Part shown: piece by piece, positions 30,963-40,197 of the stretch
Position numbering within the stretch: position 1 is the stretch's first letter
Layout of the letters: each line of letters begins with the position of its first letter
Origin: Fictibacillus marinisediminis
GTDB lineage: Bacteria > Bacillota > Bacilli > Bacillales > Fictibacillaceae
DNA length: 64,000 bases
Reading direction: 5' to 3'
Assembly (NCBI RefSeq): GCF_023149135.1
Contig: NZ_JAIWJX010000002.1
Coordinates: 744,001 to 808,000, forward strand
Position numbers and translations under genes: made by a program
The notes under the pieces: model-generated
What the model saw: only the letters and a program-made list of their open reading frames with translations
Database searches by the model: none
Told to the model about the DNA's origin: nothing

Positions 30963-32210
30963 TTATTTGTCAGACATGAACGCTTCAATGTCTTCTACTG
31001 TACGAATAATGTCCTTTGAAAGATTCTCATATCCGTCTTCGGTTACGAGAATGTCGTCCTCAATCCTGATGCCGATTCTTTCATCTTCAATATACAAACC
31101 AGGTTCAATCGTAAGGACCATTCCTGGCTCAAGAACACGGTCTTTGTATGAACCGACATCATGAGTGTCGAGTCCGAGGAAATGGCTGACGCCGTGGTAA
31201 TAATAATTAGACAGCTCGGCTTTTTCTTTAAATAAGCCGATTCTTATGCATTCTTCTGCGAGAACGGCTTTCGTGTGTTCATTTAATTCTGCGAACTTTA
31301 GGCCTGGTTTAATAAGGGCTGTTGTTTCTTTCAATGCTTTAAGAACAATGTTATAGATTTCCTTCTGACGGGAAGTGAATTTTCCATCAGCAGGGAACGT
31401 GAAGCTGATATCAGCATTGTAATAGTCCTTTTGAGCACCAAGATCCAGTAATATGAGATCACCATCATTGATCTTAGAATCATTGTCTTCATAATGCAGA
31501 ACAGTAGCGTTTTTTCCGCCTGCCAAGATGGTATGGAAGGCAAAATCCTTAACGCCTGATGATTTGAGGACAAAGTCAAAGTGCGCTTCGAGCTGGTTTT
31601 CCATCATACCGGCTTTTGCATGTTTTAGTACGTTATAGATGCCTTCTTTCGTAATGTTGATGGCTTCCTTAATCTTTTGAACTTCCTCTTCGGTTTTGAA
31701 CACTCTTAATTCTGTAATGAGAGGATACGCATTTTGAATCGCAAGATGAGGATAATGCTCCTGTAAATGCTTTGCGAAGGAGAAAGCCTTGGTTTGTGCT
31801 TCAGACCATTCTCTGCGCTCCAAATCTAAGTATACATTCTTTACGGATTCTGCAAAAAATGTTCTTGCCATGGACGTTTCAAAGGTTTCCAGATATGAAA
31901 TGCTTTTTATCCCGGAAAGGTTCTGAGCTTCCTCTTTTGTCAGTGACGCGCCAACCCATTTTTCCATCACAGGATCTGCTTTCTCGATGAAAAGCGTCTC
32001 TTCCACGGAAGTCTCCGTTTTTTTCATGACGAGGATGATGTTTTGGCGGTTAATCCCCGTTAAATAATAAAAGTTGCGGTTCGGAGTAAAGGGATATCGT
32101 TCATCGGCAGATTTATAAGGGGCCTGGCCGGCAAAAAGAATAGCTGTTGATTCAGCAGGGAGCTGGTCTGTTAGTTTTTTTCTGTTTTCAATAAAAAATG
32201 ATGCTTCCAT
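30963..32210 (-). CDS. Xaa-Pro aminopeptidase (M24B, aminopeptidase P type)
   Basis: The 415-residue protein has an N-terminal AMP_N domain (residues ~1-130; FFIENRKKLTDQLPAESTAILFAG, YPFTPNRNFYYLTG) and a pita-bread M24 domain. The metal ligands lie in LILLDLGAQKDYYNADISFTFPADG (two Asp), YYHGVSHFLGLDTHDVG (His), MVLTIEPGLYI (Glu) and GIRIEDDILVTEDG (Glu). It removes N-terminal residues preceding proline and is a cytosolic enzyme needing Mn2+ or a similar metal. GAGGAGGATCC precedes ATG 32210. It is monocistronic with a strong bidirectional terminator. The family is sure, and the exact pepP/pepQ orthology is not. Confidence 0.93.
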   Translation of the reverse strand: MEASFFIENRKKLTDQLPAESTAILFAGQAPYKSADERYPFTPNRNFYYLTGINRQNIILVMKKTETSVEETLFIEKADPVMEKWVGASLTKEEAQNLSGIKSISYLETFETSMARTFFAESVKNVYLDLERREWSEAQTKAFSFAKHLQEHYPHLAIQNAYPLITELRVFKTEEEVQKIKEAINITKEGIYNVLKHAKAGMMENQLEAHFDFVLKSSGVKDFAFHTILAGGKNATVLHYEDNDSKINDGDLILLDLGAQKDYYNADISFTFPADGKFTSRQKEIYNIVLKALKETTALIKPGLKFAELNEHTKAVLAEECIRIGLFKEKAELSNYYYHGVSHFLGLDTHDVGSYKDRVLEPGMVLTIEPGLYIEDERIGIRIEDDILVTEDGYENLSKDIIRTVEDIEAFMSDK

Positions 32211-32373
32211 GGGATCCTCCTCAGTAGTTTTAAAATTAAACTGACTATGTGGTTTATTATCATTGTATTTTTAATGGAATTTTTCGTCAATCAAATACGA
32301 TAGTAAATTTTAAATATTTAGTGATCCAAATCAAGAATGGAAACGTTAGCTAGATGAAAACAAAGTATTTAGG

Positions 32374-32742
32374 ATGAAAACGATGGCACGAATATTTGTT
32401 AGAACTTTGGGTATTATTTTTATCGTATTAGGAATTGTTGGTTTCATTATAACGATGGAGGGACTCTTTCATCTGACGCCGGTCCACAATATTGTTCATT
32501 TAGCTCTAGGAATTGTGGCGATCATTATGAGCGGTACAAAAGCGAAGGCGAAATTGTATGCGAAAGTGTTCGGATTTGTGTATCTGCTTGTTGCTATCTT
32601 AGGTTTATTCACACATGAATTTGCGGGAATCCATTTTCTTGCGGCAGACAACGTGCTGCATTTCATCATTGCTTTTGTCTCAATCTTTACGGGATTCGCA
32701 TCCCGGGCATCGAAATCAGCAAACAAGACAGTTTCAAATTAA
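32374..32742 (+). CDS. DUF4383-family membrane protein
   Basis: The 122-residue protein has four membrane helices with the DUF4383 pattern: ARIFVRTLGIIFIVLGIVGFI, NIVHLALGIVAIIMSG, AKVFGFVYLLVAILGLF and NVLHFIIAFVSIFTGFASR. The histidines in the HNIVHLALG and ADNVLHFIIA repeats are family-conserved. The function is unknown. The RBS is weak (TTTAGGA). ATG 32383 would have a better spacing from AGGATG, so the true start could be three codons in. The gene stands alone between the peptidase and a methyltransferase. A weak hairpin (AAAAAGG / CCTTTTTTT, 32752-32787) may end transcription. Confidence 0.8.
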   Translation: MKTMARIFVRTLGIIFIVLGIVGFIITMEGLFHLTPVHNIVHLALGIVAIIMSGTKAKAKLYAKVFGFVYLLVAILGLFTHEFAGIHFLAADNVLHFIIAFVSIFTGFASRASKSANKTVSN

Positions 32743-32895
32743 AGCTCATGGAAAAAGGGTATGTCCGCTGACAAATCCTTTTTTTCACGAGGAAAAATGG
32801 AGCGGCGTGCCGAAATGAATAGGGAGGCAAAGGGGAAGTCGGCCGGTTGATAAAGAAAGAAAAGTGACCGTAAAGAGTACATAAGAAGTATAGAG

Positions 32896-33558
32896 ATGAA
32901 TACAGGACTAAAACAGCAATTACGAGAATCCTATGATAAAGAATCGAAGAGCAGAAACGGACAGGAGACGCAAACATGGAAGGTTGAAGAGAGACGAATA
33001 TTTGCTGACCTGCTCTTGCGTGATAACAAAAAAAGCCTTTTGGACCTTGGTGCCGGGCCGGGGCGTGACAGTCTATTTTTTCATCAAGAAGGATTGTCCA
33101 CCCTGTCTCTTGATTTATCACCTGAGATGGTTGGATTATGCCGGGAAAAAGGACTGGCTGCAGAAGTAATGAGTTTTGACAGTTTAGTATTTGCAGATGA
33201 GTCGTTTGATGCTGCATGGGCATTGAATTCTCTTTTGCACGTACCAAAAAGCGAGATTTTAAATGTACTCGAAGGAATAAAGCGAGTGTTAAGGCCAGGC
33301 GGACTCTTCTTTATGGGAGTGTATGGCGGCCTTGATTCTGAAGGGGTATGGGAAGGCGATTCCTATGATCCGAAGCGATTTTTTTCCTTCTTTACGAATG
33401 AAGACATTCAAGAGACGGTGTCTTCTGTTTTTCACATTGAAAGGTTCCATGTGGTTCCCCCTGAAGTGATTGGCGGTTCTAGCTTTCAGTCCTTGATTTA
33501 CGAAAATAGTCTTGCTGGAGGGGGAAGGTTAGGCTCGAGAATGTGGGAATGGGCGTGA
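32896..33558 (+). CDS. Class I SAM-dependent methyltransferase
   Basis: The 220-residue protein has a standard class I methyltransferase fold: motif I LLDLGAGPGRDSLFF, post-I acidic end LSLDLSPEMVGLCREKG, motif II FDAAWALNSLLHV, motif III VLRPGGLFFMGVYGG. Residues 1-45 form a helical cap (LKQQLRESYDKESKSR). No substrate-specific motif is visible. It may act on a small molecule, as cytosolic proteins of this layout (Methyltransf_11/25) often do. The RBS is weak (AAGTATAGAG). It lies between the DUF4383 gene and the convergent dapF. Confidence 0.88.
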   Translation: MNTGLKQQLRESYDKESKSRNGQETQTWKVEERRIFADLLLRDNKKSLLDLGAGPGRDSLFFHQEGLSTLSLDLSPEMVGLCREKGLAAEVMSFDSLVFADESFDAAWALNSLLHVPKSEILNVLEGIKRVLRPGGLFFMGVYGGLDSEGVWEGDSYDPKRFFSFFTNEDIQETVSSVFHIERFHVVPPEVIGGSSFQSLIYENSLAGGGRLGSRMWEWA

Positions 33559-33748
33559 ATAGCTTTCGCTTATGAACAGGGTAAGCCTGATTACCTGTTC
33601 AATGCTCATGTCTTCATTTGTTTCACAAACTGGCTGGCTCATACTTCGCCGCCAGCCCATTCCTGCTTGTTAGATGAATAAATTTGAGGGTTTCTCTTCG
33701 CATCAGTAAGTGGTGTATAACAAGGAGGTTATCCAAATAAGAAATTAA

Positions 33749-33781
33749 AAAAGACAGGGCCTTTTTACGGCCACTGTCTTT
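33749..33781 (-). terminator. Rho-independent terminator of dapF
   Basis: On the minus strand AAGACAGTGGCC pairs with GGCCCTGTCTT with one bulge, followed by TTTTTAA. On the plus side the ~225 bp between 33559 and 33785 also hold an unexplained hairpin, GAACAGG...CCTGTTC at 33573-33600. Confidence 0.8.
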
Positions 33782-33785
33782 TGTT

Positions 33786-34757
33786 TTATACGGCGCTTTT
33801 AGCATACGCTTCAAGCTTGCGATAGCTTGCTTCTTCTTGTGTAAATTCTTCTTCTTGTTCAAATACAAATTCTTCTGGAGAGTTGAAGTCAAATTCAACC
33901 GTTCCAGAAAAGACATAGGTTGCGTTTCCTTTAAGCAGTACAGAATAGCCGCTGCTTTCTTTCAGTTCATTTACTTTGCAGCGCACCATACCGCCGTTGT
34001 TTAACACTGTAATATCTTTTTCGGGATGATTGATGCCTAGCCGGCACGTAATCAGGCTTGCTGCGGACATCGCTGTTCCGCATGAGTTAGTGATTCCCAC
34101 ACCGCGTTCATACGTTTGGACAAAGATTTTTGAATCACCCAAATCTTTGACGAAACTGACATTCACGCCCTTGGGAAACACACTTTTTAATTCATTCGCT
34201 TTTTTCCCGATCTCTGCTACTTGATCTTGATCAATATCATCGACAAGTGTAATGATATGCGGATTCGGCATACTTACTGCAGTGAAGGCCAGTTCTGGAG
34301 ACAATTCAGGAATCACCTTATTTTCAAGTGTTTCTTGGTCATGGATTAAGGGCAAGGTGTGAACATCAAACGAGACAGGTCCGATCAGAACTTCAAAGGT
34401 TTGAATATCGCCGTAAATATTTTCAGTTCTTTGTACATCGAGGTTTGCTTTTAGCGTTTCGACGATGGCATGATCCCTTCCTAATAACTCAGTAATGTAT
34501 CTTCCTGCACAGCGGAGCCCGTTGCCGCACATTTCCGGCTCGGTGCCATCTGAATTGAAAATCCGGTATTTAGCATCCGCTTTCTCGCTTTTTTGGATAA
34601 ACAAAATGCCGTCCGCCCCAATAGAGTCTTTGCGGTCACAGAGGACTTTTGTCAAAACGGTACGTTTTTCATCATCGAGTCCGTAATCATTGCTGTATTC
34701 ATCAATTAAAATAAAGTCATTGCAAGAGCCATGTGTTTTTAAAACGTCAATTTTCAA
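33786..34757 (-). CDS. dapF: Diaminopimelate epimerase DapF
   Basis: The 323-residue enzyme converts LL- to meso-diaminopimelate for lysine and peptidoglycan synthesis. The two catalytic cysteines are in PEMCGNGLRCAGRY and GITNSCGTAMSAASL. Other motifs include LKTHGSCNDFILID at the N-terminus and VSMPNPHIITLVDDID. It carries a ~35-residue acidic C-terminal tail (DFNSPEEFVFEQEEEFTQEE onward) beyond the usual 284-residue length. The frame stays open to 34853, but AAGGA (34767-34771) lies 9 nt before TTG 34757, where family members begin (MKIDVLKTHG). It is transcribed divergently from a thioredoxin-like gene. Confidence 0.94.
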   Translation of the reverse strand: MKIDVLKTHGSCNDFILIDEYSNDYGLDDEKRTVLTKVLCDRKDSIGADGILFIQKSEKADAKYRIFNSDGTEPEMCGNGLRCAGRYITELLGRDHAIVETLKANLDVQRTENIYGDIQTFEVLIGPVSFDVHTLPLIHDQETLENKVIPELSPELAFTAVSMPNPHIITLVDDIDQDQVAEIGKKANELKSVFPKGVNVSFVKDLGDSKIFVQTYERGVGITNSCGTAMSAASLITCRLGINHPEKDITVLNNGGMVRCKVNELKESSGYSVLLKGNATYVFSGTVEFDFNSPEEFVFEQEEEFTQEEASYRKLEAYAKSAV

Positions 34758-34920
34758 TGGTCTTCGTCCTTTCGTTCCGCCGAATTTCTTATTAGTATCA
34801 TAACAAGAAACATAAAAAAATGTTAACATCAAATAATAGAAATTACAGAGCATTAAGCTTCATGATCAAGATTAGGCGTGGTATATATAATAGTGTAAGC
34901 TAAATAAGGGAGGGAATAAA

Positions 34921-35241
34921 ATGAAAGAGATTCAAACTTTAGAAGAATTTAATGAAGTCATTTCAGCGGATAAAGAAACCATTATGATTTTTACAGCGGG
35001 CTGGTGTCCGGACTGCCGCAGACTGGAAGTATTCATTGGAGATATTATCGAAGAACACAACGACAAAGCCTGGTATGAGATCGACCGGGATAAGTTTCCG
35101 GAACTTGCTGAAAAGTACGAAGTCATGGGAATCCCAAGCTTGCTTTTGTTTAAAAATGGAGAGAAACTCGCCCATCTTCACAGTGCCAATGCAAAAACAC
35201 CAGAAGACGTTCGTGCTTATCTGGAGAGCCTTCCAGTATAA
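34921..35241 (+). CDS. Thioredoxin-family protein with WCPDC active site
   Basis: The 106-residue protein has a thioredoxin fold. The redox motif is GWCPDCRRLEVFIGDI, the variant WCPDC rather than WCGPC. The cis-proline is in VMGIPSLLLFKNGEKLAHLHSANAKTPEDV. It most resembles B. subtilis YdbP-type thioredoxin-like proteins. The role, whether disulfide reduction or bacilliredoxin-like exchange, is not established for this subgroup. AGGGAGGGAATAAA precedes the ATG, and a perfect hairpin terminator follows. It is monocistronic and cytosolic (no signal peptide). Confidence 0.92.
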   Translation: MKEIQTLEEFNEVISADKETIMIFTAGWCPDCRRLEVFIGDIIEEHNDKAWYEIDRDKFPELAEKYEVMGIPSLLLFKNGEKLAHLHSANAKTPEDVRAYLESLPV

Positions 35242-35249
35242 AGGAATAA

Positions 35250-35285
35250 GAAAAGCCGCCTCATATGTTGTGAGGCGGCTTTTCT
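35250..35285 (+). terminator. Rho-independent terminator
   Basis: A perfect 15-bp stem AGAAAAGCCGCCTCA / TGAGGCGGCTTTTCT with a 7-nt loop lies right after the thioredoxin-like stop. Confidence 0.93.
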
Positions 35286-35286
35286 C

Positions 35287-35303
35287 TGTCCAGCTACAGC
35301 ACC
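35287..35303 (+). repeat. Short fragment of a Bacillaceae intergenic repeat
   Basis: TGTCCAGCTACAGCACC differs at two positions from TGTCTAGCTCCAGCACC at 40395-40411. Both lie immediately after a terminator. This 17-mer heads a repeat common in Bacillaceae intergenic regions. Little of the rest is recognisable here. Confidence 0.5.
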
Positions 35304-35463
35304 TTGGAATGACCGCAGGCTCGATATTCTTTTCGACTGTTCTTCATCCGTGACATCACATTGCATACCAACTACATCAAAAAGACTCGTGTTGTTTTTT
35401 TGCTATAGCTATATTTTACTCCTGTATGTATCATGGGTAAAATGAATGTTAATAATATAATTT

Positions 35464-35478
35464 ATAACTTTTAGTTAT
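35464..35478. promoter_or_regulatory. LysR-type operator candidate (T-N11-A palindrome)
   Basis: ATAACTTTTAGTTAT is a 15-bp interrupted palindrome 15 bp before the LysR-family start codon, fitting an autoregulatory LTTR box. It lies in the 5' untranslated part, which would favour repression. Confidence 0.5.
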
Positions 35479-35492
35479 GAGAGGATGCATTT

Positions 35493-36371
35493 ATGGATTT
35501 AAGGCAATTAAAATATTTTGTAGAAGTCGGAAAACAGAGAAGCTTTACGAAAGCAGCAAACACCTTGTTCCTTTCACAGCCGAGCTTAAGCAAGATGGTC
35601 AAATCTCTGGAAGAAGAGCTTGAAGTTCAGCTCATTGACCGATCGGGGAGGCATATTGAGCTAACGGATGCGGGACATGCGGTTTACAGCCATGCGCAAG
35701 AGATCCTCCATTCTATGGAAGATCTATCTTCTTCTTTATATGATGTGATGCATTTGAAGAAAGGAACCGTATCGATCGGTCTGCCCCCGGTTATTGGAAT
35801 ATTGTATTTTCCAAAGATCATTGGTGATTTTCAAAAATCTTATCCTGAGATTGCCATCAAGCTGGTGGAGTACGGTGCGAAAAAAATAGAGGATGAAGTG
35901 CTTCATGGCAATCTGGAACTTGGAATATCGGTGCTGCCTGTAGATAACGAGCTGTTTGATGTGGTTCCATTCATGAAAGACGTAATGACGCTGATCGTCA
36001 GCAGCCAGCATCCGCTTGCCGAAAAGGATCAGGTGGAGCTGAAAGAATTAAGCAATGAGGATTTTATCTTTTTCACAGAAGAATTTGCTTTGTATGATTA
36101 CATGCTTACACAATGCCGCCAGGCCGGTTTTGAACCGCAGATCGCTTATAAAAGTTCACAGTGGGACTTTATTACAGGTCTTGTAGGAGAGAACCTTGGC
36201 GTTTCTTTTCTCCCGCAGTCCATCTATGAGAAAGTAAATGATCAAAAAGTGAAAAAGGTGGAGATCAAAGGCAAGGAAATCCCATGGCACCTGGGAATTG
36301 TGATGAAAAAACATAAATATAAGACCTTTGCCATCAAAGAATTTATAAGCCATCTTTTACGGTACCATTAA
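35493..36371 (+). CDS. LysR-family transcriptional regulator (CidR/YwbI-like)
   Basis: The 292-residue protein has an N-terminal winged helix (MDLRQLKYFVEVGKQRSFTKAANTLFLSQPSLSKMVKSLEEELEVQLIDRSGRHIELTDAG) and a LysR substrate-binding domain (GTVSIGLPPVIGILYFPKIIGDFQKSYPEI and onward). The pattern follows B. subtilis CidR (YwbI), which activates the cidA-cidB holin-like genes in response to acetate. No cid genes are in the window, so its target is unknown. The next gene on the same strand, 120 bp away, is nfrA, and a regulatory link is possible but unsupported. GAGAGGATG precedes the ATG. Confidence 0.88.
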   Translation: MDLRQLKYFVEVGKQRSFTKAANTLFLSQPSLSKMVKSLEEELEVQLIDRSGRHIELTDAGHAVYSHAQEILHSMEDLSSSLYDVMHLKKGTVSIGLPPVIGILYFPKIIGDFQKSYPEIAIKLVEYGAKKIEDEVLHGNLELGISVLPVDNELFDVVPFMKDVMTLIVSSQHPLAEKDQVELKELSNEDFIFFTEEFALYDYMLTQCRQAGFEPQIAYKSSQWDFITGLVGENLGVSFLPQSIYEKVNDQKVKKVEIKGKEIPWHLGIVMKKHKYKTFAIKEFISHLLRYH

Positions 36372-36491
36372 TATTACGAATAGGCATGAGAGGATGAAAC
36401 ACGACTAAGCCGCCAAGCTTTCTGTCACGATTAATCTTGTGATAGATTAGGAAACATAACTAAGTACTTTAACACGAAGGGATTGTGGAGA

Positions 36492-37238
36492 ATGAACGAA
36501 ACGATAAAAAATATTCTTTCTCACCGGTCGATCCGCCGGTTTAAAGATGAACCGATTCCGCAAGAAACCATTGAAACGCTTGTCCAATGTGCTCAGGCTG
36601 CTTCCACTTCCAGCTATCAGCAAGTATATTCCATCATAGGAGTGGAGGAGCAGAGTTTAAAGGACAAGCTTGCTGAATTGGCAGGCGATCAAAGCTATGT
36701 GGCCCAGAATGGCTACTTCTTCGTCTTTTGCCTTGATTATCATCGCCATCAGCTTATGGCTGAAATGACAGGCGGAAATGTTGATGCGACCGTACAATCC
36801 AAGGAAGGATTCATGGTAGGGATGATCGATGTTGCTCTTGCCTCACAGAACCTTGCTGTGGCTGCAGAGTCGCTTGGCTTAGGCATCGTCTATATCGGTG
36901 GTATTAGAAACAATCTTCGGGAAGTTTCCGAGCTGCTTCGCTGCCCTGATCATGTAGTGCCGCTGTTCGGCATGGCTGTCGGCTTTCCTGATGCCTCCCC
37001 TGGTCTAAAACCGCGTTTGCCTCAAGAAGCCGTCTTCCATAAAAATCAGTACAAGGATGACGAAAAAGCGCTGCCGGTTTTAAAGGAATTCGAGATGAAA
37101 ACGGCAGAGTACTATAAAGAGCGCACAGGCGGAGCCCGGGATGAAGGGTGGGCCACTCAAATGGCGAGAACAATGGCGCAGCCAAAGCGGACCTATATGA
37201 AAGAATTTATTGAGTCGAAAGGGCTTGATAAGCAATAG
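36492..37238 (+). CDS. nfrA: NfrA-type NADPH/FMN oxidoreductase
   Basis: The 248-residue flavoprotein belongs to the nitroreductase superfamily, NfrA/Frp group: IKNILSHRSIRRFKDEPIP (FMN phosphate-binding HRSIR), CAQAASTSSYQQVYSIIG, ALASQNLAVAAESLGLGIVYIGGIRNN and GMAVGFPDASPGLKPRLP. NfrA enzymes reduce FMN, nitroaromatics and other oxidants with NAD(P)H and are induced by heat and oxidative stress in B. subtilis. The frame opens at TTG 36483, but AAGGGA (36477-36482) is spaced for ATG 36492. The gene lies directly upstream of the FMN riboswitch, which is thematically apt but not evidence of co-regulation. Confidence 0.92.
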   Translation: MNETIKNILSHRSIRRFKDEPIPQETIETLVQCAQAASTSSYQQVYSIIGVEEQSLKDKLAELAGDQSYVAQNGYFFVFCLDYHRHQLMAEMTGGNVDATVQSKEGFMVGMIDVALASQNLAVAAESLGLGIVYIGGIRNNLREVSELLRCPDHVVPLFGMAVGFPDASPGLKPRLPQEAVFHKNQYKDDEKALPVLKEFEMKTAEYYKERTGGARDEGWATQMARTMAQPKRTYMKEFIESKGLDKQ

Positions 37239-37317
37239 CGAGAAAAAGTTCTGAGATATGATGTTTGAAATGAAAATAAAACAACGTTATACTTGTATCA
37301 TGCTTTACAATTAAATA

Positions 37318-37465
37318 TGTTTCCTTCGGGGTCGGGTGAAATTCCCAACCGGCGGTGATGAGGATTTGTCCTCTTAGTCCGTGACCCGGCTGTGCAGTGT
37401 GCATAGACGGTGGATCTGGTGAAACTCCAGAGCCGACAGTATAGTCTGGATGGGAGAAGGAATGA
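37318..37465 (+). promoter_or_regulatory. FMN riboswitch (RFN element)
   Basis: All conserved blocks of the RFN element are present in order: CTTCGGGGTCGGGTGAAATT, CCCAACCGGCGGTGATGAGG, the variable arm, TTAGTCCGTGACCCGG, GACGGTGGATCTGGTGAAACTC, GAGCCGACAGTATAGTCTGG and ATGGGAGAAGGAATG. It folds into the six-helix junction that binds FMN. It lies 215 bp before ribE with a terminator in between, so FMN binding should favour termination. Region 37239-37680 holds only this and that terminator. Confidence 0.97.
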
Positions 37466-37565
37466 AGAACGCTTATTTGGCATTGTTTAAAAATACAATC
37501 CTTGAAAGCTTATTTCGTCATAACTGTTTATTGATGCTACGAGTTTATTCAGAACAATAAATAGG

Positions 37566-37602
37566 AACCCCCGGGAGAATTGTGTCTTCCGGGGGTTTTT
37601 TT
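37566..37602 (+). terminator. FMN-controlled terminator of the rib leader
   Basis: AACCCCCGGGA and TCCGGGGGTT pair around a 12-nt loop with a T7 tail, 100 nt after the riboswitch and 78 nt before ribE. It is probably the expression-platform terminator. The anti-terminator pairing was not worked out. Confidence 0.85.
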
Positions 37603-37680
37603 GTTTCTGATGCTTAATCATCAAGTTCAGCCCATTCCTTAAATTAAGATATTTCAATAATAAACTCAGGGGGTGAATGA

Positions 37681-38331
37681 ATGTTTACAGGAATCATAGA
37701 AGAATTAGGAACCATTGAAGGAATAAAAAAAGGCAATGAAACCATTGTACTCACCATTTCAGCTGCAAAAGTTCTCGATGATGTACAGCTCGGGGACAGC
37801 ATTTCTGTAAACGGAGTTTGTCTCACGGTCACTACCTTTTCTGAAAAGAGCTTCACTGTTGATGTGATGCCGGAAACGTACAGAAGTACAGGGCTGAAAG
37901 AATTGTCATTCCATTCTAAAGTCAACTTGGAGCGGGCCATGGCGTCCGGCGGAAGGTTTGGAGGGCACTTTGTCAGCGGACATATCGACGGAACGGGAGA
38001 GATTGTCCAGAAACGGCCTGAAAAAAATGCCATCTATTATGACATTAAAGTACCGCAGCACCTTGCGAACTACCTTTTGCTGAAAGGTTCAGTTGCTGTA
38101 GATGGAACGAGCCTGACGATTTTTGGACTGACAGATGATACGTTTACGATCTCCTTGATCCCCCATACGGTCTCACATACCGTACTGGGTGCAAAAGCAA
38201 AGGGAGATTCGGTAAACATCGAGTGCGACATGCTTGGAAAATATGCTGAAAAATTTCTGTCCGGTAAGACTCAGCCGGAGAACAAGAAAACAGCCATCAC
38301 GATGGACTATTTAACGGAGCACGGATTCTAG
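37681..38331 (+). CDS. ribE: Riboflavin synthase, alpha subunit
   Basis: The 216-residue enzyme fuses two lumazine-binding repeats and converts two 6,7-dimethyl-8-ribityllumazines into riboflavin. It starts with the family's invariant [12 protein letters not shown]. Each half has its motif: [30 protein letters not shown] in the first, [28 protein letters not shown] in the second. [16 protein letters not shown] closes repeat one. It is the first gene after the FMN riboswitch. In B. subtilis ribD would stand here first, but it is missing. GGGGGTGAATGA precedes the ATG. Confidence 0.97.
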   Translation: MFTGIIEELGTIEGIKKGNETIVLTISAAKVLDDVQLGDSISVNGVCLTVTTFSEKSFTVDVMPETYRSTGLKELSFHSKVNLERAMASGGRFGGHFVSGHIDGTGEIVQKRPEKNAIYYDIKVPQHLANYLLLKGSVAVDGTSLTIFGLTDDTFTISLIPHTVSHTVLGAKAKGDSVNIECDMLGKYAEKFLSGKTQPENKKTAITMDYLTEHGF

Positions 38332-38350
38332 AGGCAAAGGAGGGTTTTAC

Positions 38351-39544
38351 ATGTTTCACAGCATAGAAGAGGCCGTACAGGATTTAGTTATGGGAAAACC
38401 AGTAATTGTGGTAGATGATGAGGATAGAGAGAATGAAGGTGACTTTGTTGCCATTGCAGAAAAAGTCACACCCGAAACCGTAAACTTTATGGCCAAGCAT
38501 GGAAGAGGGCTGATCTGTGCGCCTATCGATGAGCAGCTTGCTGCTAAGCTTGAGCTCTCTCCAATGGTCAGCCATAACACAGACCCTCATGGAACAGCCT
38601 TTACGATCAGTATTGATCATAAAAGTACCACAACCGGCATTTCTGCACTTGAGCGGGCAGTTACCATTCAAAAGATGGTGGAGGAAGAGTCGAAGGGAGC
38701 TGATTTTAAACGCCCGGGACATATCTTTCCTCTGATCGCAAAAAAAGGCGGCGTCCTTCAGCGTGCGGGCCATACGGAAGCTGCTGTAGACCTGGCGATT
38801 CTGGCTGGTTGCAAACCGGCGGGGATGATCTGCGAGATCATGAATGAGGATGGAAGCATGGCTAGGGTGCCTGAACTGCAGGAAATCGCCCGAGAACATG
38901 ACTTGAAGTTCATCACCATCAAGGATTTAATCCAATATAGAAACCAGAAGGAAAAGCTGGTGGCTAAAGAAGTTGAGATTAAGCTTCCGACGGAATACGG
39001 AGAGTTTACGGCAATCGGTTTTACCAATTTAATCGATGATAAAGAACATGTTGCCCTCGTTAAGGGTACCATCGATCCAGATCAGCCAGTGCTTGTGAGG
39101 GTTCACTCAGAATGTTTAACAGGGGATGTATTTGGTTCCTACCGCTGTGACTGCGGCCCTCAGCTTCACGCAGCGCTCCGCCAGATCCAGGAAGCTGATT
39201 CTGGTGTGCTATTGTACATGAGGCAGGAGGGCAGAGGGATTGGACTTCTTAATAAAATGAAGGCCTACAAGCTCCAGGAAGAGGGCTACGATACGGTAGA
39301 AGCCAATGAAATGCTTGGATTCGCACCAGATCTCAGAAATTATGGTATCGGAGCACAAATCTTGAAAGAGCTCGGTATAAAGAAGATGCGCCTGCTGACG
39401 AATAATCCGCGAAAGATTACAGGATTAAAAGGCTATGACCTTGAAGTGGTGGAGCGCATAGCGATTCAAATGCCGTCAAATAAAGATAACGAAAAGTATT
39501 TAAAAACAAAACAAACAAAACTAGGGCACTTGCTGCAGTTTTAA
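38351..39544 (+). CDS. ribBA: Bifunctional DHBP synthase / GTP cyclohydrolase II
   Basis: The 397-residue protein has an N-terminal 3,4-dihydroxy-2-butanone-4-phosphate synthase domain ([73 protein letters not shown]). A C-terminal GTP cyclohydrolase II domain begins near residue 205 ([24 protein letters not shown] with the zinc cysteines, [51 protein letters not shown]). It supplies both branches of riboflavin precursors. The stand-alone cyclohydrolase at 20022 duplicates the second activity. AAAGGAGGG precedes the ATG, 19 nt after ribE. Confidence 0.97.
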   Translation: MFHSIEEAVQDLVMGKPVIVVDDEDRENEGDFVAIAEKVTPETVNFMAKHGRGLICAPIDEQLAAKLELSPMVSHNTDPHGTAFTISIDHKSTTTGISALERAVTIQKMVEEESKGADFKRPGHIFPLIAKKGGVLQRAGHTEAAVDLAILAGCKPAGMICEIMNEDGSMARVPELQEIAREHDLKFITIKDLIQYRNQKEKLVAKEVEIKLPTEYGEFTAIGFTNLIDDKEHVALVKGTIDPDQPVLVRVHSECLTGDVFGSYRCDCGPQLHAALRQIQEADSGVLLYMRQEGRGIGLLNKMKAYKLQEEGYDTVEANEMLGFAPDLRNYGIGAQILKELGIKKMRLLTNNPRKITGLKGYDLEVVERIAIQMPSNKDNEKYLKTKQTKLGHLLQF

Positions 39545-39564
39545 TCAGAGGAGGAAATTTAATA

Positions 39565-40035
39565 ATGGCAACGATTTATGAAGGGAATTTAGTTGGATCA
39601 GGATTAAAGGTTGGAATTGTAGTAGGTCGGTTTAATGAATTTATTACTGGAAAACTGTTAAGCGGGGCGCAGGATGCTTTAAAACGCCACGGTGTAGAAG
39701 AAGAGAACGTCGACATCGCTTGGGTGCCTGGAGCTTTTGAAATTCCATTGATCGCCAAGAAAATGGCAGACGCGGGCAAATATGATGCCGTTATCACCCT
39801 TGGAACAGTCATCCGCGGCTCTACACCTCATTTTGACTATGTCTGCAACGAAGCGGCAAAAGGCGTTTCCGCTGCTTCTCTTCAGTCTGGTGTACCTGTC
39901 ATTTTTGGAGTCCTGACAACAGATTCCATTGAGCAGGCGATAGAGCGTGCTGGTACAAAAGCCGGAAACAAAGGATGGGAAGCAGCTGCTGCAGCCATCG
40001 AAATGGCTAATTTGAACCGACAATTTAATTTTTAA
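39565..40035 (+). CDS. ribH: 6,7-dimethyl-8-ribityllumazine synthase
   Basis: The 156-residue protein forms the icosahedral lumazine synthase. Motifs: [62 protein letters not shown] (with the catalytic His) and [31 protein letters not shown]. It condenses the RibD/phosphatase product with the RibBA product. It is the last gene of the FMN-controlled operon and is followed by a strong terminator. AGAGGAGGAAATTTAATA precedes the ATG. Confidence 0.97.
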   Translation: MATIYEGNLVGSGLKVGIVVGRFNEFITGKLLSGAQDALKRHGVEEENVDIAWVPGAFEIPLIAKKMADAGKYDAVITLGTVIRGSTPHFDYVCNEAAKGVSAASLQSGVPVIFGVLTTDSIEQAIERAGTKAGNKGWEAAAAAIEMANLNRQFNF

Positions 40036-40048
40036 TGATTAACCAGGA

Positions 40049-40078
40049 AAAAAATCCGCAGACCGCGGATTTTTTTCT
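40049..40078 (+). terminator. Rho-independent terminator of the rib operon
   Basis: The stem AAAAATCCGC / GCGGATTTTT with an AGAC loop and a T-rich tail lies 14 bp after ribH. Confidence 0.92.
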
Positions 40079-40121
40079 TTTTTGGGAAGATGGGAGTAGA
40101 GAAAATACAGTGTTTTTCATA

Positions 40122-40151
40122 TTGACATTATAGTTAGAATAGTGTTAATAT
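40122..40151 (+). promoter_or_regulatory. Possible promoter of the bmr leader / 30-codon ORF
   Basis: TTGACA (40122-40127) is exact. The best -10 is TAATAT at 40146-40151, 18 bp away and only 4/6. It lies about 50 bp before the small ORF at 40198. Confidence 0.5.
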
Positions 40152-40197
40152 TAGCAAAGTCAAAAACAATACCAAATTTTTGAAGGGATGGTTGGTC

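Noticed and set aside
33573..33745. Gene or RNA between the methyltransferase and dapF
   Set aside because: An isolated hairpin (33573-33600) and an AAGGAGG at 33722 are not followed by an ORF. No known RNA family was recognised.
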